Source: Sphaerisporangium viridialbum | Lineage (GTDB): Bacteria; Actinomycetota; Actinomycetes; Streptosporangiales; Streptosporangiaceae | Assembly (NCBI RefSeq): GCF_049674955.1 | Contig: NZ_CP187232.1 | Location: 4,898,001 to 4,962,000 of the forward strand | Length of the DNA: 64,000 bases | Direction: 5' to 3' | Part shown: one piece after another, positions 8,034 through 16,823 of the stretch | Layout: the number at the start of each line of letters is the position of its first letter | Numbering within the stretch: the stretch's first letter is position 1 | Notes under the pieces: generated by a model | The model's input: the letters and a program-made list of their open reading frames with translations, nothing else | Databases searched by the model: none | Told to the model about the DNA's origin: nothing | Position numbers and translations under genes: made by a program

Positions 8034-8999
8034 ATGGCCACGACGACGCTCGGGCGCGGGGGGACCGCGGTGCCGGCCAGGCACAAGGGCCGGTACCGCG
8101 GGGGCCTCATGGCGCTGCTCTACCTGTCCCCCTGGCTGGTCGGGTTCACGGTCTTCTTCGCGTACCCGCTGATCGCGACCGTCTACTTCTCCTTCCAGCG
8201 CTACGACCTGTTCACCCTCGAACCGGTCGGGTTCCTGAACTACAAGTACTTCTGGCAGGACGAGGCGGCCTGGACGTCCATCAGGAACACGCTGTGGCTC
8301 GTCGCGGTCATGGTGCCGCTGCGGGTGCTGTTCGGCCTCGGCGTGGCACAGCTGGTGACCAAGCTGAAGGCGGGCGTCGGGTTCTTCCGGACGATCTTCT
8401 ACCTTCCCTCGCTGGTGCCGCTGGTCGCCGGGACGCTGGGCTTCGTGTTCCTGCTCAACCCGGGCACGGGGCCGGTGCCGACGATCCTCAACGCGGTCGG
8501 CATCCCCTCTCCCGACTGGTTCGGCGACCCCGCCTGGTCCAAGCCGGGGCTGACGCTGCTGGCGCTGTGGTCGGTGGGCGACCTCATGGTCATCTTCCTG
8601 GCTGCTCTGCTGGACGTGCCCAAGCAGCTCTACGAGGCCGCGGCCCTGGACGGGGCCGGCGGGTGGCGGCAGTTCTTCCACATCACCCTGCCGGTGATCA
8701 GGCCGGTGCTGATGTTCGCCACCATCACCGGGGTGATCCAGACGCTTCAGTACTTCACCCAGGCCATGGTGGCCGCCCGGGTGGCGTCGGGGTCCACCGA
8801 CTCCGCCGGGTCGGTCTTCACCCCCGGCTATCCCGACCAGTCCACCCTGACCTTCCCCGAGTGGCTCTTCCAGGAGGGTTTCCGTGACTTCGCGATGGGT
8901 TACGCCTGCGTTCTGGCGCTGATCCTCTTCGCGGTGTCGATGGTGTTCACGATCTTCCTGCTGCGCCAGTTCCGTGGCCTCGCCGAGGAGGAGGCATGA
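8034..8999 (+). CDS. ABC sugar transporter permease (MalF/UgpA type)
   Basis: Inner-membrane permease of 321 residues with six predicted helices. It starts just after the binding-protein gene and ends in an ATGA overlap with the second permease. The cytoplasmic EAA loop reads EAAALDGAGGWRQFFHITLP, which contacts the ATPase. Together with the next gene it forms the channel for the sugar captured by the lipoprotein at 6698-8029. Confidence 0.92.
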   Translation: MATTTLGRGGTAVPARHKGRYRGGLMALLYLSPWLVGFTVFFAYPLIATVYFSFQRYDLFTLEPVGFLNYKYFWQDEAAWTSIRNTLWLVAVMVPLRVLFGLGVAQLVTKLKAGVGFFRTIFYLPSLVPLVAGTLGFVFLLNPGTGPVPTILNAVGIPSPDWFGDPAWSKPGLTLLALWSVGDLMVIFLAALLDVPKQLYEAAALDGAGGWRQFFHITLPVIRPVLMFATITGVIQTLQYFTQAMVAARVASGSTDSAGSVFTPGYPDQSTLTFPEWLFQEGFRDFAMGYACVLALILFAVSMVFTIFLLRQFRGLAEEEA

Positions 9000-9883
9000 C
9001 CGTTGCCCTCACGCCGTCTCCGACGGCCCGCGCGGCCGGCGCGCGCCGGCCGCGCGACCACCGCAGGCGCGCCGCGCTGGGGTGGATCGCCACCCACGCG
9101 CTCGCCCTCGCGCTCGCGATCATGTTCCTCGGCCCGCTGGTCTTCATCGGCCTGACCGCCGTCATGACCGACCACCAGGCCCTCACCTCGCAGCTGTGGC
9201 CCGCGGACTGGGAGTGGGGCAACTTCGGCGACATCTTCGTGAAGGCGCCCCTGCTCACCTGGATCCTCAACACGCTGATGTACTCGGTGCTCGCCACCGT
9301 GTTCATGCTGGTCTCGTCGATCCCGGTGGCGTACGCGCTGGCGCGGTTCCGCTTCCGGGGGCGCAAGCTGGCGTTCCTGCTGGTGATCACCACCATGATG
9401 CTGCCGCCGCAGGTCGTGGCCGTGCCGATCTACCTGATCTGGGCACGGTTCCACCTCACGGGGACGCTGTGGCCGCTGATCATTCCCATGCTGCTCGGCG
9501 ACGCGTTCTCCATCTTCCTGCTCCGGCAGTTCCTGGTGACGATCCCGAAGGAGTACTCCGACGCCGCGCGCGTGGACGGCTGCGGCGAGTTCCGCACCCT
9601 GATACGGGTCATCCTGCCGATGGCGCGGCCCGCGATCGCCGCCGTCGCGCTGTTCCAGTTCTTCTACTGCTGGAACGACTACTACGGGCCCCTGCTGTAC
9701 GCGGGGACCGACACCTCGCACTGGACGCTGTCGCTCGGCCTCGCATCCTTCAGAGCCGTGCACCGCGTCCAGTGGAACCTGACCATGGCCGCCACCCTGC
9801 TCGCCATGGCACCGGTGATCGTCGTTTTCTTCTTCGCCCAGAAGGCATTCATCGAAGGCGTAAAGCTGACGGGAGTCAAGTGA
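8996..9883 (+). CDS. ABC sugar transporter permease (MalG/UgpE type)
   Basis: Second membrane subunit, 295 residues, six predicted helices. The EAA loop is DAARVDGCGEFRTLIRVILP. The start overlaps the previous gene (ATGA), and its stop overlaps the GH4 start (TGATG), so translation is coupled through the operon. It forms a heterodimer with the 8034-8999 permease. Confidence 0.92.
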   Translation: MTVALTPSPTARAAGARRPRDHRRRAALGWIATHALALALAIMFLGPLVFIGLTAVMTDHQALTSQLWPADWEWGNFGDIFVKAPLLTWILNTLMYSVLATVFMLVSSIPVAYALARFRFRGRKLAFLLVITTMMLPPQVVAVPIYLIWARFHLTGTLWPLIIPMLLGDAFSIFLLRQFLVTIPKEYSDAARVDGCGEFRTLIRVILPMARPAIAAVALFQFFYCWNDYYGPLLYAGTDTSHWTLSLGLASFRAVHRVQWNLTMAATLLAMAPVIVVFFFAQKAFIEGVKLTGVK

Positions 9884-11157
9884 TGAAACTGGCCGTTGTC
9901 GGGGGCGGCTCCACCTACACGCCGGAGCTGATCGACGGGTTCGCCCGCCTGCGCGACGAGCTGCCGCTGTCGGAGATCGTGCTCATCGATCCCGACGAGC
10001 GGCGCCTGTCCCTGGTGTCGGCGATGGCGTCGCGGATGCTGCTGCGGGCCGGTCATCCGGCCACGGTGAGCACGGCCACCACCATCGAGGACGGGGTCGC
10101 GGGAGCGCAGGCCGTACTGCTCCAGCTGCGGGTCGGCGGACAGGCGGCGCGCGCCGTCGACGAGACGCTGCCCCTCGCGTGCGGCTGCGTCGGGCAGGAG
10201 ACCACGGGGGTGGGGGGCCTGGCGAAGGCGCTGCGCACCGTGCCGATCGTGCTCGACATCGCCGAACGGGTGGCCAAGGCCGCCCCGGACGCGTGGATCG
10301 TGGACTTCACCAACCCGGTGGGCATCGTCACGCGGGCGCTGCTGCGGGCGGGGCACCGGGCCATCGGCCTGTGCAACGTGGCGATCGGCTTCCAGCGGCG
10401 CTTCGCCGCCGGCCTCGGGGTCACGCCGGACCGCATCTCGCTGGGCCACGTCGGGCTCAACCACCTGACCTGGGAGCGGGCCGTCTACCTGGACGGAAAG
10501 GACGTGCTCCCCCAGGTGCTCGCCGAGCACGGCGAGGAGATCGCCGCCGACGTCGGCCTGCCCGCGCCGCTCATCCGCAGGCTCGGCGTCGTGCCGTCGT
10601 ACTACCTGCGCTACTTCTACGAGCACGACGCCGTGGTGGCCGAGCAGAGGTCCAAGCCCTCGCGGGCGGCCGAGGTCGCGGCCATGGAGGAGTCGCTGCT
10701 CGCGATGTACGCCGACCCGGCCGTGGACACCAAGCCCGAGCTGCTGGAGAAGCGGGGCGGCGCCTTCTACTCGGAGTCGGCGGTCGCGCTGATCGCCTCA
10801 CTGGTCAACGACCGGGGGGACACCCAGGTCGTCAACCTGCGCAACGACGGCACGCTGCCGTTCCTCCCCGACGACGCGGTGATCGAGGTGCCGGCGCGCG
10901 TCGGGGCCTCCGGAGCCGTGGCACTGCCCGTCGACCCGGTCGAGCCGCTGTACGCGGGGCTCATCGCCCACGTCACCGCCTACGAGGCGCTCGCCCTCGA
11001 AGCGGCGCTGCACGGCGGCGTGGACCGGGTCACCGACGCCCTGCTCGCCAACCCGCTGATCGGGCAGGCGTCCCTGTCGGCGGACCTGGCCGAGCGGCTG
11101 GTCGCGGCCAACCGCTCGTTCCTCCCCTGGGCCGGCGACGGGGCGGTGCGGGCGTGA
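9883..11157 (+). CDS. Family 4 glycoside hydrolase, 6-phospho-beta-glucosidase-like
   Basis: NAD- and Mn-dependent GH4 enzyme, 424 residues, which cleaves glycosides by an oxidation-elimination route. NAD binding: VVGGGSTYTPELIDGF (residues 5-20). Conserved GH4 motifs: GQETTG (105-110), DFTNPVGI (141-148), the metal-ligand cysteine in GLCNV (Cys164) and histidine in GLNH (His194). The ATG start lies in the TGATG junction with the permease; the open frame extends further upstream but without homology. The closest resemblance by eye is to 6-phospho-beta-glucosidases, which need a 6-phosphorylated substrate. Here the substrate arrives through an ABC importer, so the adjacent kinase may provide the phosphate. 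Confidence 0.87.
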   Translation: MKLAVVGGGSTYTPELIDGFARLRDELPLSEIVLIDPDERRLSLVSAMASRMLLRAGHPATVSTATTIEDGVAGAQAVLLQLRVGGQAARAVDETLPLACGCVGQETTGVGGLAKALRTVPIVLDIAERVAKAAPDAWIVDFTNPVGIVTRALLRAGHRAIGLCNVAIGFQRRFAAGLGVTPDRISLGHVGLNHLTWERAVYLDGKDVLPQVLAEHGEEIAADVGLPAPLIRRLGVVPSYYLRYFYEHDAVVAEQRSKPSRAAEVAAMEESLLAMYADPAVDTKPELLEKRGGAFYSESAVALIASLVNDRGDTQVVNLRNDGTLPFLPDDAVIEVPARVGASGAVALPVDPVEPLYAGLIAHVTAYEALALEAALHGGVDRVTDALLANPLIGQASLSADLAERLVAANRSFLPWAGDGAVRA

Positions 11158-12137
11158 GGACCGTGCTCGCCGTCGACGGCGGGAACAGCAAGACCGACGT
11201 GGCCCTGGTCGGCGAGGACGGCACCGTCCTCGCCCGGGGCCGGGGCGCGGGGTTCGTCCCGCAGAGCGCGGGAGTGCCCGCCGCGATCGACGTGATCGGG
11301 GAGGCCGTGCGGCTCGCGCTCGGCGCGGGCACCCCGCCCCCGTACGCCGACCACGTCGCCGCCTACGTGGCCGGGGCGGACCTTCCGATCGAGGAGGATC
11401 TGCTCCGGGAGGAGATCCTCAGCCGTGGGTACGGCCGCGAGGTCGTCGTCGGCAACGACACGTTCGCGCTGCTGCGCGCGGGGGCGTCGGAGCCGTGGGG
11501 CGTGGCGGTGGTCTGCGGCGCCGGTATCAACGCGGTCGGGGTCTCCCCCACCGGCGAGGTGGCCAGGTACCCGGCTCTCGGCAAGATCAGCGGGGACTGG
11601 GGCGGCGGCCTCGGGCTGGGCGAGGAGGTGCTCTGGCACGCCGTGCGCGCCGAGGACGGCCGGGGCCCGGCGACCCTCCTGCTGGACGCGGTCCGCCTGT
11701 TCTTCGGCGCACGGCGGGCCGAGGAGGTGGTCCTCGGGCTGCACTTCGGCGACCTGTCCTCGGAGCGGCTCCACGGCCTCGTGCCCGACCTGTTCGCGGC
11801 GGCGTCCGAGGGGGACGCCGTCGCGAGGGCGCTGGTGGAACGCCAGGCCGACGAGGTGGCCGTCATGGGGGTGGTGGCGCTGCGCCGCCTCGGCCTGCTC
11901 GCCGAGCCCTGCGAGGTCGTGCTCGGCGGCGGCGTGCTGACCGCCCGCGACCCGCTGCTGATGGAGCTGGTCGGGGCCAGGTACGCCGCGCAGGCCCCCC
12001 GGGCCACGCTGGTGGTCGCCGACGTGCCGCCCATCGTCGGCGCCGCGCTGCTCGGCCTGGACCGGCTCGGCGCCGGGCGGGCCGCGGCGGAGCGCCTGAG
12101 GGCGGCCTTCACCGGGGCCGTGTCCACGCCGGTCTGA
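11154..12137 (+). CDS. BadF/BadG/NAGK-type sugar kinase (N-acetylglucosamine kinase-like)
   Basis: ASKHA-fold ATPase of 327 residues. Phosphate-1 loop VDGGNSKTDVALV near the N-terminus, VCGAGINAVG, ISGDWGGGLGLGEE and LGGGVLTA are the nucleotide- and sugar-binding elements of the N-acetylglucosamine kinase/BadF family. The GTG start overlaps the stop of the GH4 gene (GTGA). In this operon it most likely phosphorylates the imported sugar, either before the GH4 cleavage or on the released product. The exact sugar cannot be read from sequence. The other BadF members (2-hydroxyacyl-CoA dehydratase activators) are excluded by the context. Confidence 0.82.
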   Translation: MRTVLAVDGGNSKTDVALVGEDGTVLARGRGAGFVPQSAGVPAAIDVIGEAVRLALGAGTPPPYADHVAAYVAGADLPIEEDLLREEILSRGYGREVVVGNDTFALLRAGASEPWGVAVVCGAGINAVGVSPTGEVARYPALGKISGDWGGGLGLGEEVLWHAVRAEDGRGPATLLLDAVRLFFGARRAEEVVLGLHFGDLSSERLHGLVPDLFAAASEGDAVARALVERQADEVAVMGVVALRRLGLLAEPCEVVLGGGVLTARDPLLMELVGARYAAQAPRATLVVADVPPIVGAALLGLDRLGAGRAAAERLRAAFTGAVSTPV

Positions 12138-12155
12138 ACCCGTTCCGGGGAGTGA

Positions 12156-12180
12156 GCGGCGGCGGGGACCCCGCCGCCGC
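12156..12180. terminator. Bidirectional terminator hairpin
   Basis: GCGGCGGCGGGG and CCCCGCCGCCGC are perfect inverted copies around one base. It lies between the convergent ends of the kinase (plus) and the Lrp gene (minus). There is no U-tract, as is usual in such high-GC genomes. Confidence 0.7.
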
Positions 12181-12187
12181 GCGACCG

Positions 12188-12643
12188 CTAGGAGGTGCCG
12201 GCCGTGAGGTCGGGCGTGCGGTGCTCGTACGGGGTGCTCAGCACGATGGTGGTGCGGGTGGAGACGTTGGCCGAGGCCCTGATCTGCTGGAGCAGGTGCT
12301 CCAGCGCGATCGGGGACCTCACCCGCACCTTGAGGATGTAGCTCTCGTCGCCCGCGACACTGTGACAGGCCTCGATGGCGGTCAGGTGCTCCAGCTTCTC
12401 GGGGGCGTCGTCCGGGGCGGAGGGGTCGATGGGCTTGATCGACACGAACGCGGTGAGCGGCAGGCCGATCGCGTCGTGGTCGACCAGGGCGGCGTAGCTC
12501 CTGATGACGCCGCGCTTCTCCAGCCTGCGCACCCGCTGGTGCACGGCCGACACCGACAGGCCGGTCTCCTTGGCGAGGTCGGTGAAGCTCATGCGCCCGT
12601 CCGCGGCCAGCAGCGTCACGATTTGGCGATCGATCTCCTCCAC
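12188..12643 (-). CDS. Lrp/AsnC-family transcriptional regulator
   Basis: About 151 residues: an N-terminal helix-turn-helix (EEIDRQIVTLLAADGRMSF then DLAKETGLSVSAVHQRVRRL) and a C-terminal RAM/ligand domain with GDESYILKVRVRS. It senses an amino acid or related effector and binds DNA as an oligomer. The start is uncertain: GTG at 12641-12643 is the nearest start codon to the conserved domain but has no spaced ribosome site, so a leaderless transcript is possible (TACCGT ends 7 bases before it). It lies downstream of the MFS transporter on the same strand, and the transporter is a likely target. Confidence 0.85.
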   Translation of the reverse strand: MEEIDRQIVTLLAADGRMSFTDLAKETGLSVSAVHQRVRRLEKRGVIRSYAALVDHDAIGLPLTAFVSIKPIDPSAPDDAPEKLEHLTAIEACHSVAGDESYILKVRVRSPIALEHLLQQIRASANVSTRTTIVLSTPYEHRTPDLTAGTS

Positions 12644-12767
12644 TCCGTAAACGGTAGTCCCCCCTGAGCCCGTTTCGCCGTCCAAGTGGTCACGGCATGG
12701 TCCCAACCGGAGCCACCGGCCACGGGCGCCCGCGGATTCAGGGTGGGTGTACCACAACCAGTCATTC

Positions 12768-12781
12768 GACACGAACGTGTC
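12768..12781. promoter_or_regulatory. Inverted repeat GACACG-AA-CGTGTC upstream of the Lrp gene
   Basis: Six-base arms around AA, about 125 bp upstream of the Lrp start and close to the end of the MFS gene. It is a candidate operator, though not a textbook Lrp site. Confidence 0.4.
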
Positions 12782-12848
12782 ATAACGTGAGGAAATGGAG
12801 TAACCGACTCCTTGGTGGACAAGCCGCTGTAGAACCCCGGCCGGGGCG

Positions 12849-14108
12849 TCATGCCGAGGGAGACGCCGGCTGCGGCAGGCGGCCGGTGCTCTCCAGCCTG
12901 GCGAGGCCGGCCGCGCCGCACAGGCCGACCACGGCCATGGCGATCCAGGGCAGCCGGTGGACCCCGTGCCCGCCCGCGAAGTCCCACATCGCCCCCGTCG
13001 CGAGGCCGCCGAGCGTGATGCAGACGCCGGACACGGTGGCGTACAGGCCATAGTGGGTGGCCACCAGCCGGCCCCGGGCCAGGACGACGATCACGTCCAT
13101 CTCGAACGGGCAGATCAGCATCGTGCCGAGCGCGAGCAGCACCGCGGTGAGCAGGATCGGCGTGATCCCGACCAGTTCCCCCAGCTCCTCGGGGCCGGTG
13201 CGGAGGGCGGCGGGCGAGCCGACGACCACCAGCGGGACGAACGCGGCCCCGGTCACCGCGAGGCCGCGCACCAGGCTCTGGGTGGAGGACCAGCGCCGGC
13301 GCGCCCAGGCGGTGACCCTCGGCTGGCCGACGATGACGACGAGGGCGGACAGCGCGAACATCTGGCCCATGCCGATGTCCTGCTCCTCGCCGAGCGCGTC
13401 CCCCATCACCAGCGGCAGCGCCAGGTAGACCTGGAAGGACAGCACGTACGACGTGGTCATGGCGAGGGAGAACGCCAGGAACAGGCGGTTGGTGAGCACC
13501 GTCCGCCAGGCTTGTCCCTGAGCGGGCGCGCCGCCCGCCCGCGCGGGAAGCGCCCGCGCCTGGAGCACGGTGAGCACCGCGAACAGCGCCGCCGCCACGA
13601 CCGAGACGGCGCGGAAGTCCAGGCCCGCGAGGGCGAGCCCGGCCAGCGGGCCGAGCAGCAGGCCGGCCTGCCCGGCGATGTTGAACAGCCCGAACGCCTC
13701 CACCCTGCGGTCGCCCGCCTCCTGCGCCAGGTACGCCCGCACGCCGGGGTCGAACAGCGCCCCGGCGAACCCGGTCAGCGCGGAGGCGGCAAGCAGGGTC
13801 GGAATGGTGCAGGCCACCCCGAGCAGCGCGAAGCCCGCCGTGCGCAGCGCGCAGCCGGCCACGATGGCCCGCTTGCAGCCGAGCCGGTCGGCGAGGTGCC
13901 CTCCGGCCAGGCACATCCCCCGCTGGCTGATGTTGCGCACGCTGAGCACCAGGCCCACCACCCACGCCGCGTACCCGAGCCCCTGGGTGAGGTGGCTCGC
14001 CAGGTACGGCATCAGCAGGTTGAAGCCGAGCTTGACGGTGAACTGGTTGAGCAGAAGCAGCCGGACCCGCCCGTTGAAGCCGGCCAGCCGTCGCCAGGCA
14101 TTGGTCAA
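12849..14108 (-). CDS. Major facilitator superfamily transporter
   Basis: Membrane transporter of 419 residues with about twelve hydrophobic segments; the GGHLADRLGCKRAI loop between helices 2 and 3 is the MFS signature. General resemblance is to drug/metabolite proton antiporters of the MdtH type. The start is a TTG (14106-14108) preceded by GGAGAG with seven-base spacing. An imperfect palindrome lies directly upstream at 14120-14159. The substrate is unknown; the adjacent Lrp regulator hints at an amino acid or derivative. Confidence 0.85.
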   Translation of the reverse strand: MTNAWRRLAGFNGRVRLLLLNQFTVKLGFNLLMPYLASHLTQGLGYAAWVVGLVLSVRNISQRGMCLAGGHLADRLGCKRAIVAGCALRTAGFALLGVACTIPTLLAASALTGFAGALFDPGVRAYLAQEAGDRRVEAFGLFNIAGQAGLLLGPLAGLALAGLDFRAVSVVAAALFAVLTVLQARALPARAGGAPAQGQAWRTVLTNRLFLAFSLAMTTSYVLSFQVYLALPLVMGDALGEEQDIGMGQMFALSALVVIVGQPRVTAWARRRWSSTQSLVRGLAVTGAAFVPLVVVGSPAALRTGPEELGELVGITPILLTAVLLALGTMLICPFEMDVIVVLARGRLVATHYGLYATVSGVCITLGGLATGAMWDFAGGHGVHRLPWIAMAVVGLCGAAGLARLESTGRLPQPASPSA

Positions 14109-14119
14109 CGGACGTCTCT

Positions 14120-14159
14120 CCTATCACTCTGAGTAGTCGTGAAACTACAGAGAGATAGG
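14120..14159. promoter_or_regulatory. Imperfect palindrome just upstream of the MFS gene
   Basis: CCTATC, CTCT and GTAGT on the left pair with ACTAC, AGAG and GATAGG on the right, with one mismatch and a two-base bulge. It adjoins the ribosome site of the MFS gene, a place suited to an operator or a 5-prime-leader hairpin. Confidence 0.45.
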
Positions 14160-14199
14160 TGAACGGCCGCGCAGGCGGCGGTTAGCGCCGCGCTCACCT

Positions 14200-14376
14200 C
14201 CGGATCAAGCCCGTCCTGAGGAGGCCAAGGTCGCGGCGCCTCTGATGGGACGCCGCGGCAGCTCCGAGCACCGCGAGTTCGCCGAGGCGGTCGAGCGGCG
14301 CGACGCCGGGGCGGCCAGCGAGATCATGCGCGCGCACCCGCGGCGCACCGCCGACCGCGTCTCCCACACCCCCTGA
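14200..14376 (+). pseudogene. C-terminal remnant of a GntR/FadR-type (FCD) regulator
   Basis: A short plus-strand frame ending at TGA 14374-14376 reads EHREFAEAVERRDAGAASEI followed by MRAHPRRTADRV, the typical last helices of FCD ligand-binding domains. No start, DNA-binding domain or remainder of the FCD domain is present upstream, where the MFS promoter begins. It is therefore a decayed fragment left by deletion. The match is by eye to the family pattern. Confidence 0.65.
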
Positions 14377-14381
14377 CGCGT

Positions 14382-14810
14382 CTAGAGGAAGGCGACGCCC
14401 GCACGCACTCCGAGTACGAGGAGCAGCAGGCCGAAGCCGGCGAGGAGCGCTCCGAGCAGGGCCCCGCCGCCGAGCACGCTGTCGATGCGCACCTGCGTGG
14501 GGTCCGCCGGGTCGTAGATGATCGGAACCCGGTCGCCGGGCCTGGCGGGCGGCGGGTTGCTGCCCACAGGGGACTCGGCCTCGATCTGCTCGCCATCCTC
14601 GGTCGTGAACCGCAGAACCGGGTGGTAGACCGAATTGAGCCGCCTCTCCCTCCGGGTGCCGCCGGCCCCGACCGCGTGCAGCCGCACCACCTGGGCGCGC
14701 CCGCGCCGGCCCCGCCTGCGGAAGTCGCGCGCGTTCAAGATGACCGCGCCTCCGAGAACGGCCATGATCGCACCGATGGTCCCCACGATGAACGCCGCGT
14801 TGTCCGACAC
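14382..14810 (-). CDS. DUF3592 domain membrane protein
   Basis: Small protein of 142 residues with a hydrophobic helix near each end (about 7-27 and 115-140) and an extramembrane part containing NSVYHPVLRFTTEDGEQIEAE and PGDRVPIIYDPADPTQVRID, the pattern of DUF3592 proteins. The start is GTG. Function unknown; the family is widespread in actinobacteria. It stands alone between a regulator remnant and a terminator. Confidence 0.75.
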   Translation of the reverse strand: MSDNAAFIVGTIGAIMAVLGGAVILNARDFRRRGRRGRAQVVRLHAVGAGGTRRERRLNSVYHPVLRFTTEDGEQIEAESPVGSNPPPARPGDRVPIIYDPADPTQVRIDSVLGGGALLGALLAGFGLLLLVLGVRAGVAFL

Positions 14811-14872
14811 CCCGCGACCGTAGCGCCCGGCGCTTGATCACCGCTTGCACCGGGCCGCCGGGCCCGGACGGC

Positions 14873-14918
14873 GGCCGTGACGGGCGGGCGCCGGTGATGG
14901 CACCCGCCCGTCACGGCC
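14873..14918 (-). terminator. Terminator of the secreted-protein gene 14946-16715
   Basis: GGCCGTGACGGGCGGG pairs perfectly with CCCGCCCGTCACGGCC (16 bp) around 14 bases that can pair further. It lies 28 bases past the stop of the minus-strand secreted-protein gene. Confidence 0.7.
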
Positions 14919-14945
14919 ATGTCCCTCGGCCGTCCCCGGGCTGCG

Positions 14946-16715
14946 TCAGCCGCGCCTGGTCGAGCCGTTCAGCACGATGTCGTCGACGGCGATGGCGCCG
15001 CCCTTGTTCAGCCCCCAGATCAGGTAGTAGTCGGCGAAGTTCTTGGTCGTGAACGTCACCGAAGCCGTCTTCACATCACCGTCAGAGGTCTCGTCCCACT
15101 TGGTGAACCCGGCGTCCTGCGCGATCCCGCCGCTCGCGGTGCGCGCGAGGACGTACGGGTGGGCCGGGGATCCGTCCGGCCCGAGCAGCCGGTACTTGAA
15201 GGTCACCGTGTAGGAGGTCAGCGGCGCGAGCTTCAGCTTGGCCGGGTCCGACCACAGGAACTCCTGCCACTCCTGCGTCGCCGGGGCCTCGCCGTACGAG
15301 GAGTACTTGCCCGAAACCAGCCTGGCCGGGTCCGCCGTGAGCTGCCCCTGCGCCCGGAAGTACAGCGACTTGCCCAGCGAGCCCGACTCGAAGTTCTCCC
15401 TGAGGCAGCGGCACGGCCCCGACGAGCCGTCGTAGAGTTTGCTCCACGTCACGTCGGCGCCCATGGCGATGTTCTTCGCCGTGACGGTGATCTCCTGCTC
15501 GTCCAGGGCGGCGGGAACGGTGGTCTCGAAGCCGTGGTGCGCCCCGTACTGCGGGAAGGCGGCGCCGATGTCCGGACGGGAGACGTTCGCGGGGACGGTC
15601 TTGACGATCTTACCGCCCGCGCTGATCGACACCCAGAGGGGATCGGTGGTGTCGAGGTCGAGCGTCCAGCCCCTGACCAGCACGTTCTCGCCCTGCCAGG
15701 TCACCTCGTCCAGGGCCCCCTGGACGCCGTGGTCCTCGTCATGGTCCCTGCAGCCCAGGGAGGTCCTCACGCCCGCCGCGGAGCCGTTCAGGCAGATCGT
15801 GTGCTTCCCGTTCGGCAGGTCGTGCCGCACCCACACCTCGAAGCCGTGGCTCGGCCCGTAGGCCGGATAGGCCTGAGCCGCACCCTGGTGCGTGAGCTGG
15901 GCGGGCACCGTGAGCACCTGCGTCGTGTCCCTGATGACGTCGACCTGCGCCGGGCCGTAGGTGTAGGGGTCGATCAGCCACCCGCGCAGGACGGAGAACC
16001 GCCCGCTGGAGACGGCCACCGTGTCCTCCCGCTCGATCGCGCCGAACGGGCGCGTGTCATAGCCGATGCAGCCCAGGTTCGTGTACGTGTAGTTGACGTA
16101 CGCCTGCACGCAGATCGTGTGCGCTCCCCTGGCCGCCGGGAGGGGGACGGTGAAGTCGAAGCCGTGGTAGTCGCCGTTCCCGACGTCGGGCCGGTAGGCG
16201 TTGGCCACGCCCCAGTTCTGCTCCCCGGTCTCCTTTCTCGCGACGACCTGGACGGCGCCGGCGGGAGCCGACTGATTGAGCGCCCACCCCCTGAGCCTGG
16301 CCAGTCCGGGCTCGAACCTGATCTCGTCGAAGTACCCGACGACGGTGGCGGCCAGGGAGTTCTGCCCGGGAGCCGCGGATTTCGGCGGCTCGGCCGAGGA
16401 GAAGCCGGCCGGGGGCCTGTCCAGCCTGGTCGTCGCCGGGCCGGCGGCCTTCTGGGCGGCGAGCGACGGCAGCGCCCTGCGGTCGGCCTCGGTGGGCGTG
16501 TACGGCTTGGTCTTTCCCGATCCCTTGGTCTCGCCGGCTCCCCCGGGCTTGCCGCCCGGGTCCTTCCCGGCGGCCCGGACCACGTTGACGGGAGCGGTCG
16601 CGGACGGTGCCGCCGTACGGGCGGACGTGCCGGCCTGGGCCGGGAGGACCGCCATGGCCAGCAGCAGGGGGGACAGCAGGCCCGTGGCCAGGCCTGCCGC
16701 GGTTCTTCTTCGCAT
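14946..16715 (-). CDS. Secreted protein with three repeated beta-domains and a C-terminal carbohydrate-binding-like domain
   Basis: 589 residues. A signal peptide (MRRRTAAGLATGLL..., likely cleaved after AQA at 28) is followed by a Gly/Lys/Pro-rich linker. Three related units of about 95 residues follow (about 125-215, 220-315, 318-410), each with an xxG-hydrophobic opening, an LRGWxxD/N core and a closing HGFxxxxP...HTIC..LGC pattern; examples are LRGWALNQS, LRGWLIDPYT and VRGWTLDLDTTD. The units carry paired cysteines, consistent with an exported protein. The last ~150 residues (430-589) begin FESGSLGKSL and end VDDIVLNG, resembling a carbohydrate-binding jelly roll. Start supported by GAGGAAG. 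It lies downstream of the split secreted protein. Function unknown; a wall- or polymer-binding role is inferred. Confidence 0.75.
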   Translation of the reverse strand: MRRRTAAGLATGLLSPLLLAMAVLPAQAGTSARTAAPSATAPVNVVRAAGKDPGGKPGGAGETKGSGKTKPYTPTEADRRALPSLAAQKAAGPATTRLDRPPAGFSSAEPPKSAAPGQNSLAATVVGYFDEIRFEPGLARLRGWALNQSAPAGAVQVVARKETGEQNWGVANAYRPDVGNGDYHGFDFTVPLPAARGAHTICVQAYVNYTYTNLGCIGYDTRPFGAIEREDTVAVSSGRFSVLRGWLIDPYTYGPAQVDVIRDTTQVLTVPAQLTHQGAAQAYPAYGPSHGFEVWVRHDLPNGKHTICLNGSAAGVRTSLGCRDHDEDHGVQGALDEVTWQGENVLVRGWTLDLDTTDPLWVSISAGGKIVKTVPANVSRPDIGAAFPQYGAHHGFETTVPAALDEQEITVTAKNIAMGADVTWSKLYDGSSGPCRCLRENFESGSLGKSLYFRAQGQLTADPARLVSGKYSSYGEAPATQEWQEFLWSDPAKLKLAPLTSYTVTFKYRLLGPDGSPAHPYVLARTASGGIAQDAGFTKWDETSDGDVKTASVTFTTKNFADYYLIWGLNKGGAIAVDDIVLNGSTRRG

Positions 16716-16823
16716 AGGTCTTCCTCTGGTTGCCCTTCGCGGGCGGTGGATTGTGCGAGCGGGGGCCGGTGACGAGGCGCGCGTGCCGTACGGCCGGCCC
16801 GCGCGCCTCTCGGATACCGGTTC

